In this document: positions 51,269 to 60,523 of the stretch, piece by piece | How positions within the stretch are numbered: the stretch's first letter is position 1 | How the letters are laid out: each line of letters opens with the position of its first letter | Source of the DNA: JAJEFO01 sp022819605 | GTDB lineage: Bacteria > Pseudomonadota > Alphaproteobacteria > Rhodobacterales > Rhodobacteraceae | Assembly (NCBI GenBank): GCA_965221545.1 | Contig: OZ244901.1 | Location: forward strand, 3,906,001-3,970,000 | DNA: 64,000 nt | Direction: 5' to 3' | Translations under genes and position numbers: made by a program | The notes under the pieces: generated by a model | What the model was told of the DNA's origin: nothing | Database searches by the model: none | The model's input: the letters and a program-made list of their open reading frames with translations, nothing else

Positions 51269-52435
51269 TCAGACGGCCTTCCTGAGTTCGTCTGCCAGAT
51301 CGGTTCGCTCCCAAGTGAATCCGCCGTCCTTGTCGGGCGCTCGCCCGAAATGGCCGTAGGCCGCCGTTCGCTGATAGATCGCCTTGTTGAGCGCAAGATG
51401 CTCGCGAATGCCGCGCGGACTGAGATCCATGGCCTTGGAAACGGCGGCTTCGATCTTCTCTGCAGGAACTGCGCCGGTGTCGAAAGTGTCGGCGTAGATC
51501 GACAGCGGCTTCGAGACCCCGATCGCGTAGGAGAGCTGGATCAGGCACCTCTCCGCAATGCCCGCCGCCACCACGTTCTTGGCCAAGTAGCGTGCCGCGT
51601 AGGCGGCCGAACGGTCGACCTTGGTGGGATCCTTGCCGGAAAACGCGCCACCTCCATGCGGCGCGGCGCCGCCATACGTGTCGACGATGATCTTCCGCCC
51701 GGTGAGCCCCGCATCTCCGTCCGGGCCGCCGGACACGAAGGTACCGGTGGGATTCACCCACCACTCGGTGGCATCGGTCAGCCACTCGGCCGGCAGGACC
51801 TCGCGGATGTAAGGCTCGACGATCGCGCGGATGTCTTCAGGAGTCTGGCTTTCTGATTCGTGCTGGGTCGAGAGCACGATGCTCGTCGCCTCGACCGGCA
51901 TGCCGTCTTCGTAGCGAAGCGAGATCTGCGACTTCGCGTCCGGACGCAAAGTCGGTGCGTCGCCGGCCTTCCGCGCCTCGGCGATCCGCTTCAGGATGGC
52001 ATGTGAGAAATGGATCGGCGCGGGCATCAGTTCCGGCGTCTCGTTCACCGCGTAGCCGAACATGATTCCCTGGTCGCCCGCACCCTCGTCCTTGCCGGCC
52101 GAGGCGTCGACGCCCTGCGCGATGTCGGATGACTGCTTGTGCAGGTAGTTGTCGACGCTCAGTTTCTGCCAGTGGAACCCGTCCTGATCATACCCGATTT
52201 CCCTCACGCATTCCCGCGCAATCTCTTCGGCCCGATCAGAAACGGCTTTCGGGCCGCGCACTTCCCCTCCGATCACGACTCGATTCGTGGTGACAAAGGT
52301 CTCGCAGGCGACCCGGGCTTCCGGCTCCGCTGCCAGAAAGGCGTCAAGGACTGCATCCGAGATCCGATCGCAGATCTTGTCGGGATGCCCCTCGGAAACG
52401 CTTTCCGAGGCGAAGACGAAATTCTTGCGGTTCAT
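51269..52435 (-). CDS. metK: S-adenosylmethionine synthase
   Basis: 388 residues; makes SAM from methionine and ATP as a tetramer. The N-terminal SEGHPDKICDRISDAVLDAF, the ATP/metal loop FGYAVNETPELMPAPI and the GGGAFSGKDPTKVDRSAAY motif are intact. A SAM/SAH riboswitch overlaps its ribosome site, giving feedback control of translation. Confidence 0.97.
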   Translation of the reverse strand: MNRKNFVFASESVSEGHPDKICDRISDAVLDAFLAAEPEARVACETFVTTNRVVIGGEVRGPKAVSDRAEEIARECVREIGYDQDGFHWQKLSVDNYLHKQSSDIAQGVDASAGKDEGAGDQGIMFGYAVNETPELMPAPIHFSHAILKRIAEARKAGDAPTLRPDAKSQISLRYEDGMPVEATSIVLSTQHESESQTPEDIRAIVEPYIREVLPAEWLTDATEWWVNPTGTFVSGGPDGDAGLTGRKIIVDTYGGAAPHGGGAFSGKDPTKVDRSAAYAARYLAKNVVAAGIAERCLIQLSYAIGVSKPLSIYADTFDTGAVPAEKIEAAVSKAMDLSPRGIREHLALNKAIYQRTAAYGHFGRAPDKDGGFTWERTDLADELRKAV

Positions 52436-52441
52436 TTGAAG

Positions 52442-52488
52442 TGCTCCATTGCATCAATCGCCGTCACGCCAGGAAGCCGTTGTGACGG
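52442..52488 (-). promoter_or_regulatory. SAM/SAH riboswitch of metK
   Basis: On the minus strand, a CCGTCAC / GTGACGG stem (52482–52488 with 52461–52467) encloses AACGGCTTCCTGGC, the highly conserved ligand-binding core of the SAM/SAH riboswitch. The 3' part ends GGAGCA (52442–52447), which forms the pseudoknot and doubles as the metK ribosome site, with the ATG eight bases after GGAG. Binding of SAM or SAH hides the ribosome site. Both class and position match the published Rhodobacterales motif. Confidence 0.92.
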
Positions 52489-52816
52489 TCAGACGCCGTT
52501 ACGACTTTCGGAGCGGCTTGACAATGGGATTGCGCGGCCGATGTCGATAACAAGGGGAATTATACGCCAAACCAGCCGAAGCCGCCTCACGGCTTCGCCA
52601 CAACTGTCCTCTGGTCGAATTTCCGAAGCGACGGATCAGGCGGCTTCTCCGCAGCAGGGTCCGCTGCGCAAGGCTGCAAGGTTCGAGCTCCCCTGTCCGC
52701 TGGCAACTGCTGCGAAGCAGCCTTGTGCTATCGCGCAATTTGAGCCCGATCCGAGACCAGCGATCTCGATCACGTGCATTCTCGCAAGCGGACCCGATGA
52801 CGACCTCCTGATGGAC
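52489..52816. other. Gap between the metK leader and the VapC-type gene
   Basis: 328 bases with no supportable gene. The metK promoter should lie in the left part. In related genomes a small HTH gene often separates lnt and metK; no remnant of one was recognised here. Confidence 0.4.
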
Positions 52817-53197
52817 TCAGGTGAGAACATCGACGTCATATTCCGCGATCTTCGAATCATTGCTGATCAGCGTCAGGGACCCGGCTGTAGCCTGGGCTAC
52901 CAGCATTCGGTCGAACGGGTCCCGGTGATGCATCGGCAATGCAACGTAAACCTCCAGGTGTGGAATCCTGATTTGCAACTCTTCAAAGCCGGCCATGGTG
53001 ACTGCATCGAAGAATTCTTCCGGCAGTTCCAGTTTTCCTATGGACACCTTGATGGCGCATTCCCACAAGGATGCCGTGCTGACCTGGACGATGCTGCCGG
53101 TGTCGCCAATGGCGGCTCTGGCCCGATTCGACTGAGCGTCCGGTTCGCCAAGTGCCCAACGCAGGGAGTGGGTGTCCAGCAGGTAGCCCTTTGGCGT
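52817..53197 (-). CDS. VapC-like PIN-domain toxin with ACG at the expected start
   Basis: 126 residues if translation begins at the ACG overlapping the antitoxin stop (TGACG). The PIN acids are intact: Asp in YLLDTHSLRWAL, Glu in SLWECAIK, Asp in HHRDPFDRMLVAQA and Asp in SNDSK. No in-frame ATG, GTG or TTG precedes the first conserved segment, and the frame is closed by a stop a few codons upstream. The nearest ordinary start (TTG at 53068) would remove the first third. A TGATG overlap changed to TGACG would explain this. The toxin may be poorly translated. Confidence 0.8.
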   Translation of the reverse strand, partial: TPKGYLLDTHSLRWALGEPDAQSNRARAAIGDTGSIVQVSTASLWECAIKVSIGKLELPEEFFDAVTMAGFEELQIRIPHLEVYVALPMHHRDPFDRMLVAQATAGSLTLISNDSKIAEYDVDVLT

Positions 53198-53433
53198 CAG
53201 CGAATTCCCAGATCGCGGGCGATGTCTTCAGGCCACTCGTCGAAATCGTCCGCCAAGCGGATTCGACCTTTCAGAAGGCCGAGACGGCGGTTGGGACTCG
53301 CGGGTTCGAAGCGCGTGATGCGGACCGTGGTTCGCCCCATTCGGGTGATGATTATATCTTCGCCCAGGCTGGCACGTTCCACGACTTCGGAAAACTTTGC
53401 CTTAGCTTCACTGAGGCTCAGCACGGTTGACAT
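53197..53433 (-). CDS. Phd/YefM-family antitoxin
   Basis: 78 residues. The Phd/YefM DNA-binding N-terminus is clear: STVLSLSEAKAKFSEVVERA, then EDIIITRMGRTTVRITRFEP. The C-terminal part (DDFDEWPEDIARDLGIR) is the usual toxin-binding tail. It shares its last base with the VapC-like frame, so the pair is coupled. It lies between metK and lnt. Confidence 0.87.
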   Translation of the reverse strand: MSTVLSLSEAKAKFSEVVERASLGEDIIITRMGRTTVRITRFEPASPNRRLGLLKGRIRLADDFDEWPEDIARDLGIR

Positions 53434-53638
53434 ACGATTTTCCCTTTTAGTCTGACCTAGTCAAACAATTGCGAGAATGCTGAACCGAGGCAAGCTGGAA
53501 AGGCGGAGTCTCCGGTCCAGACGCTGGTCCCGGTCTTCCGCCCAGGCGGGAAGTCATGCCAAGGTGTCCCTTGCGCAATCGTGCCTGCAGAGGACACGCA
53601 GAACCGGACAGATCGCATGAACCGGACACTTCCAAATG

Positions 53639-55174
53639 TCATTGACGTGGGATTGCCCGGCCGGCCCAAAAGATCGCGGCAAGACCCATGAGAAGCAGGA
53701 GAACGACCGGCAGATCGCCGGTCCGGGCGTAGATCGTCGCGGGACGCGGGGCCGGCAGCGGCACGTCGAGATGCCCCGATTCGCCGAGCGGCAGCGACTC
53801 CAGGATGCGCCCGTACGGTCCGATGACCGCGGAAATGCCTGTATTCGCAGAGCGGACCAGCGGCAGGCCCTGCTCGACGGCACGGAACCGTGCCTGCTGG
53901 AGATGCTGAAACGGTCCCGAGAAGGTGCCGAACCATGCGTCGTTTGTGATCTGCAGAAGATAGTCCGCACGTTCTCCGGCGCGCCGCACGTGGCCCGGGA
54001 AGATCGTCTCGTAGCAGATCATCGGCAGCGCCCGCCCGAGCGGCGTGTCGATGAGCGCCACGTCGCGTCCCGCGCTGTAGCCATATCCGTCTCGGGCCGC
54101 GAAACCTCTGATCCCGACGCGTTCGGCCAGCCCGCCGAAGGGCACGTACTCGCCGAAAGGCACGAGATGGACCTTGTCGTAGGTGTCGGTGACGCGGCCG
54201 ACGGCATCGATCTGCGCCATCGAATTGAAGTAGCGCCGTCCGTCAGCCCGGTTCGCGCCAAAGACGATCGGCGTGCCGCCGGAGGCGTTGGCCATGCGCC
54301 TGAGAGTCGTGTCCGCTTCTTCCAGCCGGTACGGCAGCGCGGATTCGGGCCAGATGACGAGCGCAACATCGTTTCCGGGCGCTGACGTGGACAGCAATTG
54401 GCGGCGCAGGAAGACGCTTGCCTTAGCGGGATCCCACTTTTCGTGCTGAGGCGCATTGGGCTGGATGACACGGATCACGCCCACGTGGGTCTCCGACGGC
54501 GCCTGCGCGCTCCATCCCCAGGCAATGAGTGCCGCGATGCCAAGCAGCGCAATCACCGTCGCGATCACCTTGCGCGGCGTTGCGACAGGCAGGGCGGCAA
54601 GGATCAGGGTCAGCGCGGTCAAGCCGTACGGTCCGACAACGCTCGCGGCCATGATCGCGGGAGTTTCGGTCCAGATGTATCCTGGAAGCGCCCAGGGGAA
54701 TCCGGTCAGCACATGCCCGCGCAGCATCTCGGCAAGCGACAGTGACAACGCCCAGCCAATCGCCCCGCCGCCGGTCCGGCCCGAGAGCCACCCGGCCAGC
54801 GCCCAAAAGAGGGCGAAACCCGTCGCCACGAGAATGATCGCGAAAGGCGCCATCCAGCCGTGGCGATCGCTGTCAACGTAAAATGGCTCAATGATCCAGT
54901 GCAGGGTAACGGCGAAATAGCCGACGCCACCGAGCCAGGCGGCAAGCGCCTTGTTTCTGCCGCCTTCCCCCAAAGCCACGACCCAGGAGAGAGCCACCAG
55001 TCCAAGGAGCGCGAACGGCCACAAGCTGAATGGCGCGTGGCCTGTCGCGGCAACGGCACCGGCAAGCGGTGCCAGCAAGAATCTCCAGCGGAATTCCGCG
55101 ACCCGCGAAAGTCCGGAGAACCGGACTCGGAAGGCCGGGATGCCCTGCCCGAATCGAATTCGCGCCCGCATCAC
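53639..55174 (-). CDS. lnt: Apolipoprotein N-acyltransferase
   Basis: 511 residues. About six N-terminal transmembrane helices, then the nitrilase-like domain in the periplasm: catalytic Glu in IWPESALPY, Lys in DKVHLVPFGEYVPFG and Cys in MICYETIFPGH. Adds the third acyl chain to lipoproteins. Its start overlaps the CorC-like stop by four bases. Confidence 0.95.
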   Translation of the reverse strand: MMRARIRFGQGIPAFRVRFSGLSRVAEFRWRFLLAPLAGAVAATGHAPFSLWPFALLGLVALSWVVALGEGGRNKALAAWLGGVGYFAVTLHWIIEPFYVDSDRHGWMAPFAIILVATGFALFWALAGWLSGRTGGGAIGWALSLSLAEMLRGHVLTGFPWALPGYIWTETPAIMAASVVGPYGLTALTLILAALPVATPRKVIATVIALLGIAALIAWGWSAQAPSETHVGVIRVIQPNAPQHEKWDPAKASVFLRRQLLSTSAPGNDVALVIWPESALPYRLEEADTTLRRMANASGGTPIVFGANRADGRRYFNSMAQIDAVGRVTDTYDKVHLVPFGEYVPFGGLAERVGIRGFAARDGYGYSAGRDVALIDTPLGRALPMICYETIFPGHVRRAGERADYLLQITNDAWFGTFSGPFQHLQQARFRAVEQGLPLVRSANTGISAVIGPYGRILESLPLGESGHLDVPLPAPRPATIYARTGDLPVVLLLLMGLAAIFWAGRAIPRQ

Positions 55175-56052
55175 TCGGCTGCCTGCGGCAGGTCCAACCT
55201 TATGCGCAATCGCTTGATATGTCTTGGGTCGGCGTCGACGACCTCGAAGTCCGTGCCGTCCGGGTGCTTCACCACCTCGCCACGGAAGGGCACGCGGCCA
55301 GCAAGCATGAAGACAAGGCCGCCCAGCGTGTCGACTTCCTCGTCGCCCTCTCCGATCCGCAGCTTGCGGCCGACTTCCTGTTCGAATTCATCGACCGGAG
55401 CCTTCGCAAAGGCGAGAAAGCTGCCCGATGCCTCCTTGATCCAGAGAACGCCCTCCCCGACGTCATGTTCGTCCTCGATCTCGCCGATCACCTGTTCGAT
55501 CAGGTCTTCGATCGTGACCAGCCCGTCAACGCCGCCATATTCGTCGATGACGAGCGCCATGTGCACCCTGTCGGTCTGCATCTTCTGTAGCAGCACGCCG
55601 ATCGGCATCGAGTGCGGCGCATAGAGGACCGGTCTCAGCATCTTGTCGAGCGCGAACCTGTCCTCCGACCCGTTGAAGCCGTGCTTCAGCGCAAAATCCT
55701 TGAGGTGCACCATGCCCTGAGGCTCGTCCAGCGTGTCCTTGAACACGGGCAGCCGAGTCAGCCCGCTGTCGTGAAAGACCTTCACCAGATTCTTTTTCTT
55801 GATGTTTTCCGGGACCGCGACGATCTCGACCTTCGGGATCATGACATCCTCGACCCGGAGGCGCGTCAGGTTGGCGATGCCGCCTGTCGTGCCGTTTGCC
55901 GCGAGAACCACGGTCGGGGCTTCACCCTCGCCGTTCCGGTCCGAACCGCCTGCCAGGGCCCGCAACCATCGCAGCACGGACCACCGTCTACTGCCGTCTT
56001 CTTCCTGCGCGCCATGCGCCGCGCTAGAAGACGCCTCTCCTTTATCTCCCAT
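55171..56052 (-). CDS. CBS-domain CorC/TlyC family protein
   Basis: 293 residues, no membrane domain. Two CBS motifs (VEDVMIPKVEIVAVPENI to about residue 130, then MALVIDEYGGVDGLVTIEDL) are followed by a CorC_HlyC C-terminal domain. Labelled hemolysin or Mg2+/Co2+ efflux accessory in databases; the role here is unproven. It lies between ybeY and lnt, the common bacterial order. Confidence 0.92.
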   Translation of the reverse strand: MGDKGEASSSAAHGAQEEDGSRRWSVLRWLRALAGGSDRNGEGEAPTVVLAANGTTGGIANLTRLRVEDVMIPKVEIVAVPENIKKKNLVKVFHDSGLTRLPVFKDTLDEPQGMVHLKDFALKHGFNGSEDRFALDKMLRPVLYAPHSMPIGVLLQKMQTDRVHMALVIDEYGGVDGLVTIEDLIEQVIGEIEDEHDVGEGVLWIKEASGSFLAFAKAPVDEFEQEVGRKLRIGEGDEEVDTLGGLVFMLAGRVPFRGEVVKHPDGTDFEVVDADPRHIKRLRIRLDLPQAAE

Positions 56053-56064
56053 CAGCCCTTTCCA

Positions 56065-56574
56065 TCACGGTCCGTCCTCGGGCCACTTCTGCGAATGCAC
56101 ATCCGGAATCCCGAGCGATTGGAGTATCGCCGTTTCCGTTGCCTCCATCAAGTCGGCATCGGAATCATCTTCATGACCGTAGCCAAGAAGATGCAGTGCC
56201 GCGTGCACAACCAGATGAAGGACATGTTTCTCGAGCGGAACACCGCCTTCCCTGGCCTCCGCCAGGCAGGTCTCAAATGAAATCGCGATATCGCCGAGTT
56301 CAGGGTCGCCTGTCGGCGGGGGCGGTCTCTCCCCTCTCTCGGCCGCAGCACGCTCGGCGGACGGCCATGAAAGCACGTTGGTCGGAGCCGGCGTGTCGCG
56401 GAACCGGGCGTTCAGCGCAGCAATCCGCGCGGCATCGCAGGCAAGAACGGTCACGTTCCAGTCGTCCGGGTCCAGGTCAAGATGTTGCAGCGTCGCCGCG
56501 ACGGCGCGAGAAGCCAGTGATTCGATGCCGGTTCCTCGCCAGCGCGGGTCTTCTGCGATCACGTCCGTGGTCAT
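56065..56574 (-). CDS. ybeY: Endoribonuclease YbeY
   Basis: 169 residues; zinc-dependent RNase for 16S rRNA 3'-end maturation and ribosome quality control. The UPF0054 motif HLVVHAALHLLGYGHEDD carries the three metal-binding histidines, and the DIAISFET segment is present. First visible gene of the ybeY–corC–lnt operon; phoH, which usually precedes it, is not here. Confidence 0.95.
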   Translation of the reverse strand: MTTDVIAEDPRWRGTGIESLASRAVAATLQHLDLDPDDWNVTVLACDAARIAALNARFRDTPAPTNVLSWPSAERAAAERGERPPPPTGDPELGDIAISFETCLAEAREGGVPLEKHVLHLVVHAALHLLGYGHEDDSDADLMEATETAILQSLGIPDVHSQKWPEDGP

Positions 56575-56620
56575 CGGTCCGGGTCTACACGATTGCCTTG
56601 TGCGAAGCTATGATGCGCGA

Positions 56621-56986
56621 ATGAACGGCAGTTCGCCCAGATTCAGGAAGCGGATTGAGGCCATATGTGCCGCTCTGCCGGGTGCGGAGGTCTCCGATCC
56701 CTGGGGCATGGGGCACGAGGTCTGGAAAGTCGGGGAGAAGATCTTTGCCTGTGCCGGCGTATCCAGACCCGGCGTGACCGTGAAGACCCGGGACACCGAA
56801 ACGGCAGGCATGCTCATAGACGCGGGCATTGGCACCCGTGCACCATACTTTCACAAGAGCTGGATCCTGTTGCCGGAGGATGTCGCCGAAGACGAACTCC
56901 ACCACCGCCTCGTGACCTCGTACGATCTCGTTCGTGCCGGCCTGACCAGGAAGTTACGGACGTCACTTCCCGCACAGAAGGACTGA
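56621..56986 (+). CDS. MmcQ/YjbR family protein
   Basis: 121 residues of the YjbR (CyaY-like DNA-binding) fold: ALPGAEVSDPWGMGHEVWKV, FACAGVSRPGVTVKTRD, APYFHKSWILLPEDVAEDEL. Binding of DNA has been proposed for the family but the function is unknown. The ATG at 56621 is divergent from ybeY, 46 bases away. Confidence 0.85.
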   Translation: MNGSSPRFRKRIEAICAALPGAEVSDPWGMGHEVWKVGEKIFACAGVSRPGVTVKTRDTETAGMLIDAGIGTRAPYFHKSWILLPEDVAEDELHHRLVTSYDLVRAGLTRKLRTSLPAQKD

Positions 56987-57060
56987 TTCTTACGCGATCC
57001 CGAGACGCGCTTGATTCCCGGCAGCGATTCAAGCCATCTCCCCACATGGAAGGCGAGCGC

Positions 57061-57954
57061 ATGCATGCGGACTGGATAGCGGTCGACTGGGGCACCTCGA
57101 ACCTGAGAGCCTGGGCGATCCGGGAAGGGGAGGCCGTCGCCGAGGCGGCTTCGGACAAGGGCATGGGAGTCCTGGCGCCCGACGCCTTCGAGCCTGCGCT
57201 GCTGGAAGTCATCGACCCCTGGCTTGGCGGGGAGCGGGTTCGTGTCGTCGCGTCCGGCATGGTGGGTGCAAGGCAAGGCTGGCAGGAGGCTCCCTATGTG
57301 ACCGTGCCTTGTGCGCCGACGGGAACACGTGCCGTTCGTCCCGACGTGGCGGACCCACGCCTCGACGTGACCATCCTGCCCGGACTTGCGCAGGACAAGC
57401 CCGCGGACGTGATGCGGGGCGAGGAGACGCAGATCGCCGGATACCTTGCAGGAGATCCCGGATTCGACGGCATCATTTGCCTGCCGGGCACGCACACGAA
57501 GTGGGTGCACGTTTCGGCGGGAGAAGTGGTGAGCTTTCGCACCTTCATGACGGGCGAGCTTTTCGCGCTGCTCTCCACCGCATCAGTCCTGCGACACTCG
57601 GTGGGAGAGGGCTGGGACGACGACGCGTTCGCGGAGGCCGTCGATGACGCCATGGGAAAGCCGGAAACAATTGCCGCGCGACTGTTTGCGCTGCGCGCGG
57701 AAGCCCTGCTCGCAGATCTCGGGGAGGGCACCGCAACGGCGCGGCTGTCCGGGCTGCTGATCGGTGCCGAACTCGCGGCCGCGCGCGCCTACTGGCTCGG
57801 ACAGCGCATCGTCCTGGTCGGCGAAGACAGGCAGGTTTCGCACTATGCCAAGGCACTTGCATCGCTCGGCGCAGTGGCCGAAACCGCGAATGCCACGCAG
57901 GCAACGCTGGCGGGTCTTGCCGCTGCCCACGCCCGACTGCAGGAGCCATCATGA
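57061..57954 (+). CDS. dgoK: 2-dehydro-3-deoxygalactonokinase
   Basis: 297 residues; phosphorylates 2-keto-3-deoxygalactonate. The actin-like ATPase motif is IAVDWGTSNLRAWAI, with the family segments ASGMVGARQGWQEAPYV, GEETQIAGYL and LPGTHTKWV. AAGG seven bases upstream supports the ATG at 57061. dgoA follows with a four-base overlap. Confidence 0.93.
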   Translation: MHADWIAVDWGTSNLRAWAIREGEAVAEAASDKGMGVLAPDAFEPALLEVIDPWLGGERVRVVASGMVGARQGWQEAPYVTVPCAPTGTRAVRPDVADPRLDVTILPGLAQDKPADVMRGEETQIAGYLAGDPGFDGIICLPGTHTKWVHVSAGEVVSFRTFMTGELFALLSTASVLRHSVGEGWDDDAFAEAVDDAMGKPETIAARLFALRAEALLADLGEGTATARLSGLLIGAELAAARAYWLGQRIVLVGEDRQVSHYAKALASLGAVAETANATQATLAGLAAAHARLQEPS

Positions 57955-58556
57955 GCCGACCCCTTATTGCCATCCTCCGTGGAATCGATCCGGACGAGGC
58001 CGTGCCGATTGCCGAAGCCCTGATCGAAGCCGGGATTGACCGGATCGAGGTGCCGCTGAATTCGCCGTCGCCGTTCAGGTCGATCGAGCGCATGGCCAAT
58101 GCCTTTGGCGACCAGGCACTGATCGGTGCCGGCACGGTCCTGACCGAGGCCCAGGTCATCAACGTCAAGGCGGCCGGCGGGGCGCTGGTGGTTTCGCCCA
58201 ATTGCGATCCGGCAGTGATAGCGGCCACGAAGTCGCTCGGGATGCAGAGCTTCCCGGGCGTGATGACGCCAACGGAGTGCTTCGCCGCCCTGGCGTCCGG
58301 CGCCGACGGGCTGAAGGTCTTCCCGGCATTCCTGATGGGAACCGAAGGACTGAAGGCGCTTCGGGCCGTGCTGCCCGCCGAGACGCAGGTTTACATGGTC
58401 GGCGGCGTGAGCGCGGAGAATTTCGGCGACTGGGTTCGCGCAGGTGCAAACGGGTTCGGGCTCGGAAGCTCCTTGTATGCCCCGGGGCTGGACGCGGACG
58501 AGATAGCGGCGAGGGCACGGGCGGCAGTGGCTGCGTGGGAGGAATGCGATCGATGA
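57951..58556 (+). CDS. dgoA: 2-dehydro-3-deoxy-6-phosphogalactonate aldolase
   Basis: 201 residues, a KDPG-aldolase-type TIM barrel: AILRGIDPDEAVPIAEALIE, IGAGTVLTEAQV, the Schiff-base lysine in GLKVFPA, and the phosphate loop GGVSAENFGDW. Splits the phosphorylated sugar acid into pyruvate and glyceraldehyde 3-phosphate. Coupled to dgoK and to the lactonase gene. Confidence 0.94.
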   Translation: MSRPLIAILRGIDPDEAVPIAEALIEAGIDRIEVPLNSPSPFRSIERMANAFGDQALIGAGTVLTEAQVINVKAAGGALVVSPNCDPAVIAATKSLGMQSFPGVMTPTECFAALASGADGLKVFPAFLMGTEGLKALRAVLPAETQVYMVGGVSAENFGDWVRAGANGFGLGSSLYAPGLDADEIAARARAAVAAWEECDR

Positions 58557-59413
58557 GCGAAGTGTACGACAAGACGGCTTGCCGGCTGGGGGAAGGCCCG
58601 CTCTGGCATCCGGAGCGCGCGCAACTCTACTGGTTCGACATCCTGGGAGCACGGCTTCACACGCGCGAAGACGGGCGAACCCGCAGCGTGCAGTTCGACG
58701 AGCTTGTATCTGCCGCCGGGTGGGTGAGCGACACCGAGCTGCTGATCGCCTCGGAAACGCGACTGTTCCTGTACGATGTCGAACGCGAGCGCAGCGAAGA
58801 TGTCGAGGGGCTGGAGGCCGGTGATCCGGAAACGCGGTCGAACGACGGGCGTGCCGACCCGTGGGGAGGGTTCTGGATCGGAACGATGGGCAAGCGAAAG
58901 GGCGACGGTGCGGGAGCGATCTACCGCTACTACCGCGGCGAGTTGCGCCGGCTCTACCCTGACATCACGATTCCAAACTCGATCTGCTTTCTGCCAAACC
59001 AAGAGGGCGCGTTCTTCGCCGACACGCCGACAGGCAAGATCATGCGACAGGATCTCGACACCGATCACGGCTGGCCGGAGGGCGACCCGGAAGTGTTCCT
59101 GGACCTGGCTGCCGACGAGCTGCACCCGGACGGGTCGGTCGTTGATGCCGCGGGCAATCTCTGGAATGCGCAGTGGGGTGCGTGGCGGGTTGCATGCTAC
59201 GGCCCTGAAGGGGACTTCCTGAAGGCCGTGGAATTCGACGCGGCCCATACGTCGTGCCCGGCCTTCGGCGGACCGGGGCTTTCGACGCTGTACTGCACGA
59301 CGGCACGGGAGGACCTGAGCGAGGCGTCCAAGGCGCGCTCCGACAGGCACGGCATGACCTTTGCCGAGGCAGATGCGGGCATCGGTCAGGCGGAGCACCG
59401 AGTCCTGCTGTAG
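58553..59413 (+). CDS. SMP-30/gluconolactonase family protein, probable galactonolactonase
   Basis: 286 residues, six-bladed propeller lactonase: the metal Glu in CRLGEGPLWHP, SNDGRADPWGGFWIGTMG with Asn and Asp ligands, PNSICFLP and HPDGSVVDAAGNLWNA with the catalytic Asp. It overlaps dgoA by four bases, so a sugar lactone of the galactose series is the natural substrate. A galactose or galactonate dehydrogenase/dehydratase is not in the window. Confidence 0.9.
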   Translation: MSEVYDKTACRLGEGPLWHPERAQLYWFDILGARLHTREDGRTRSVQFDELVSAAGWVSDTELLIASETRLFLYDVERERSEDVEGLEAGDPETRSNDGRADPWGGFWIGTMGKRKGDGAGAIYRYYRGELRRLYPDITIPNSICFLPNQEGAFFADTPTGKIMRQDLDTDHGWPEGDPEVFLDLAADELHPDGSVVDAAGNLWNAQWGAWRVACYGPEGDFLKAVEFDAAHTSCPAFGGPGLSTLYCTTAREDLSEASKARSDRHGMTFAEADAGIGQAEHRVLL

Positions 59414-59549
59414 CCAGGCCTTGCCGCCCTTCGGGCGCCGTCTCACCTGGACGCCGGGGCCTCACCTGGACACTGGCGAGCCTCTGCCAGGCAGGCGGCG
59501 AATTGATCGCCGCGCCTGTCCGGAATTGGCGGCCGCGGAACGTCTCCGT

Positions 59550-59936
59550 TCAATCCTGGGACGGGGTCATGAGACCCATCATGGCACCGGTCGGATCCTC
59601 GATGATGGCGATGCGGCCCACTGTCCCGACATCGAATGGCTGGCGATGAACCTTGGCGCCGGCGGCTTCCGCGGCCCCGGCGGCGGCATCGACGTCATCC
59701 ACCGCAAAATACGTGAACCAGTGCGCCGGAACTCCTTCGAGTTCCATGCCGCTCATGTCCATCATTCCGGCAACCATGTCGTCGCCAAGCTTGGCGACCG
59801 TATAGTGCCCCTCGCCGCCAGGTACGGGCATCGTCTCGAACGTCCATCCGCAGGTCGCGCCGTAATACTTCTTGGCACCTTCCACGTCGCGGGTCATCAA
59901 TTCGTTCCACCAGACCTTTCCGTGATTGTCAGACAT
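59550..59936 (-). CDS. VOC (glyoxalase/bleomycin resistance-like) family protein
   Basis: 128 residues with the two beta-alpha-beta-beta-beta modules of the VOC fold: VWWNELMTRDVEGAKKYYGA, AHWFTYFAVDDVDAAAGAAE and IAIIEDPTGAMMGLMTP. Close to the CFP-30B/LapB-like group often annotated as lyase or hydroxylase subunits. Substrate unknown. It converges with the galactonate cluster. Confidence 0.85.
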   Translation of the reverse strand: MSDNHGKVWWNELMTRDVEGAKKYYGATCGWTFETMPVPGGEGHYTVAKLGDDMVAGMMDMSGMELEGVPAHWFTYFAVDDVDAAAGAAEAAGAKVHRQPFDVGTVGRIAIIEDPTGAMMGLMTPSQD

Positions 59937-60523
59937 CTGTCACCTCCTTCGCAGTTTGCATGCCAACGCATCGGTGTTCGACGTCCTCGCCTGGCCATGC
60001 GATTCCCGACAAGCGGTGGTCTAGCAGTCTGCGGACGCGTGAGCGAATCAAAGTTCATGCGGGCGGATTTCGGCCAGGCCTGCGACGCGAATGTGCCTCT
60101 GCGCCTGAATTTTCTGCCCCTTCCAGCCGGCCTTGCTTGCCTCAAGCGCCTCCTTGCCCGAGCAGAGGATTGGCCGCGCTTTCGAATTGGACAGGAACGC
60201 GAGAACACGTGGCTGCGGCTCCGGATTTCCGGCAAACCCGTTGGGCTGAACTGTGTCGCCGCGTGATGGCAAGGTTCGCCTGTTGCATCCGACCAGACCC
60301 TTCGCGCCCATTTGACGGCGCTTCGTGACTCGCGATCTCGGCTGCGACGCCACGGTCTGCAGTCCGGAAAATCCTGGACGATGGCGAAGCGCACTTTCCG
60401 TCGATGGCTCGGCTGCCGAAATCGTGCCGTGCGGGAACGAAGGGCGATGGACAGGTTGTCAGCCCAACCCGCACGTGTGATCAGGGACCTCGCCGCATTG
60501 CCGGAACTGGCGAGGTCAATCAG
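59937..60523. other. Gap between the VOC gene and the alpha/beta hydrolase gene
   Basis: 587 bases. Open frames on both strands are arginine-rich shadows of the GC-rich sequence; nothing recognisable. It should contain the promoters of the two divergent genes. Confidence 0.45.

Noticed and set aside
59442..59472. CTCACCTGGAC repeated 18 bases apart after the SMP-30 gene
   Set aside because: Short, single occurrence after a gene end with no promoter or gene downstream on that strand; probably a small duplication.
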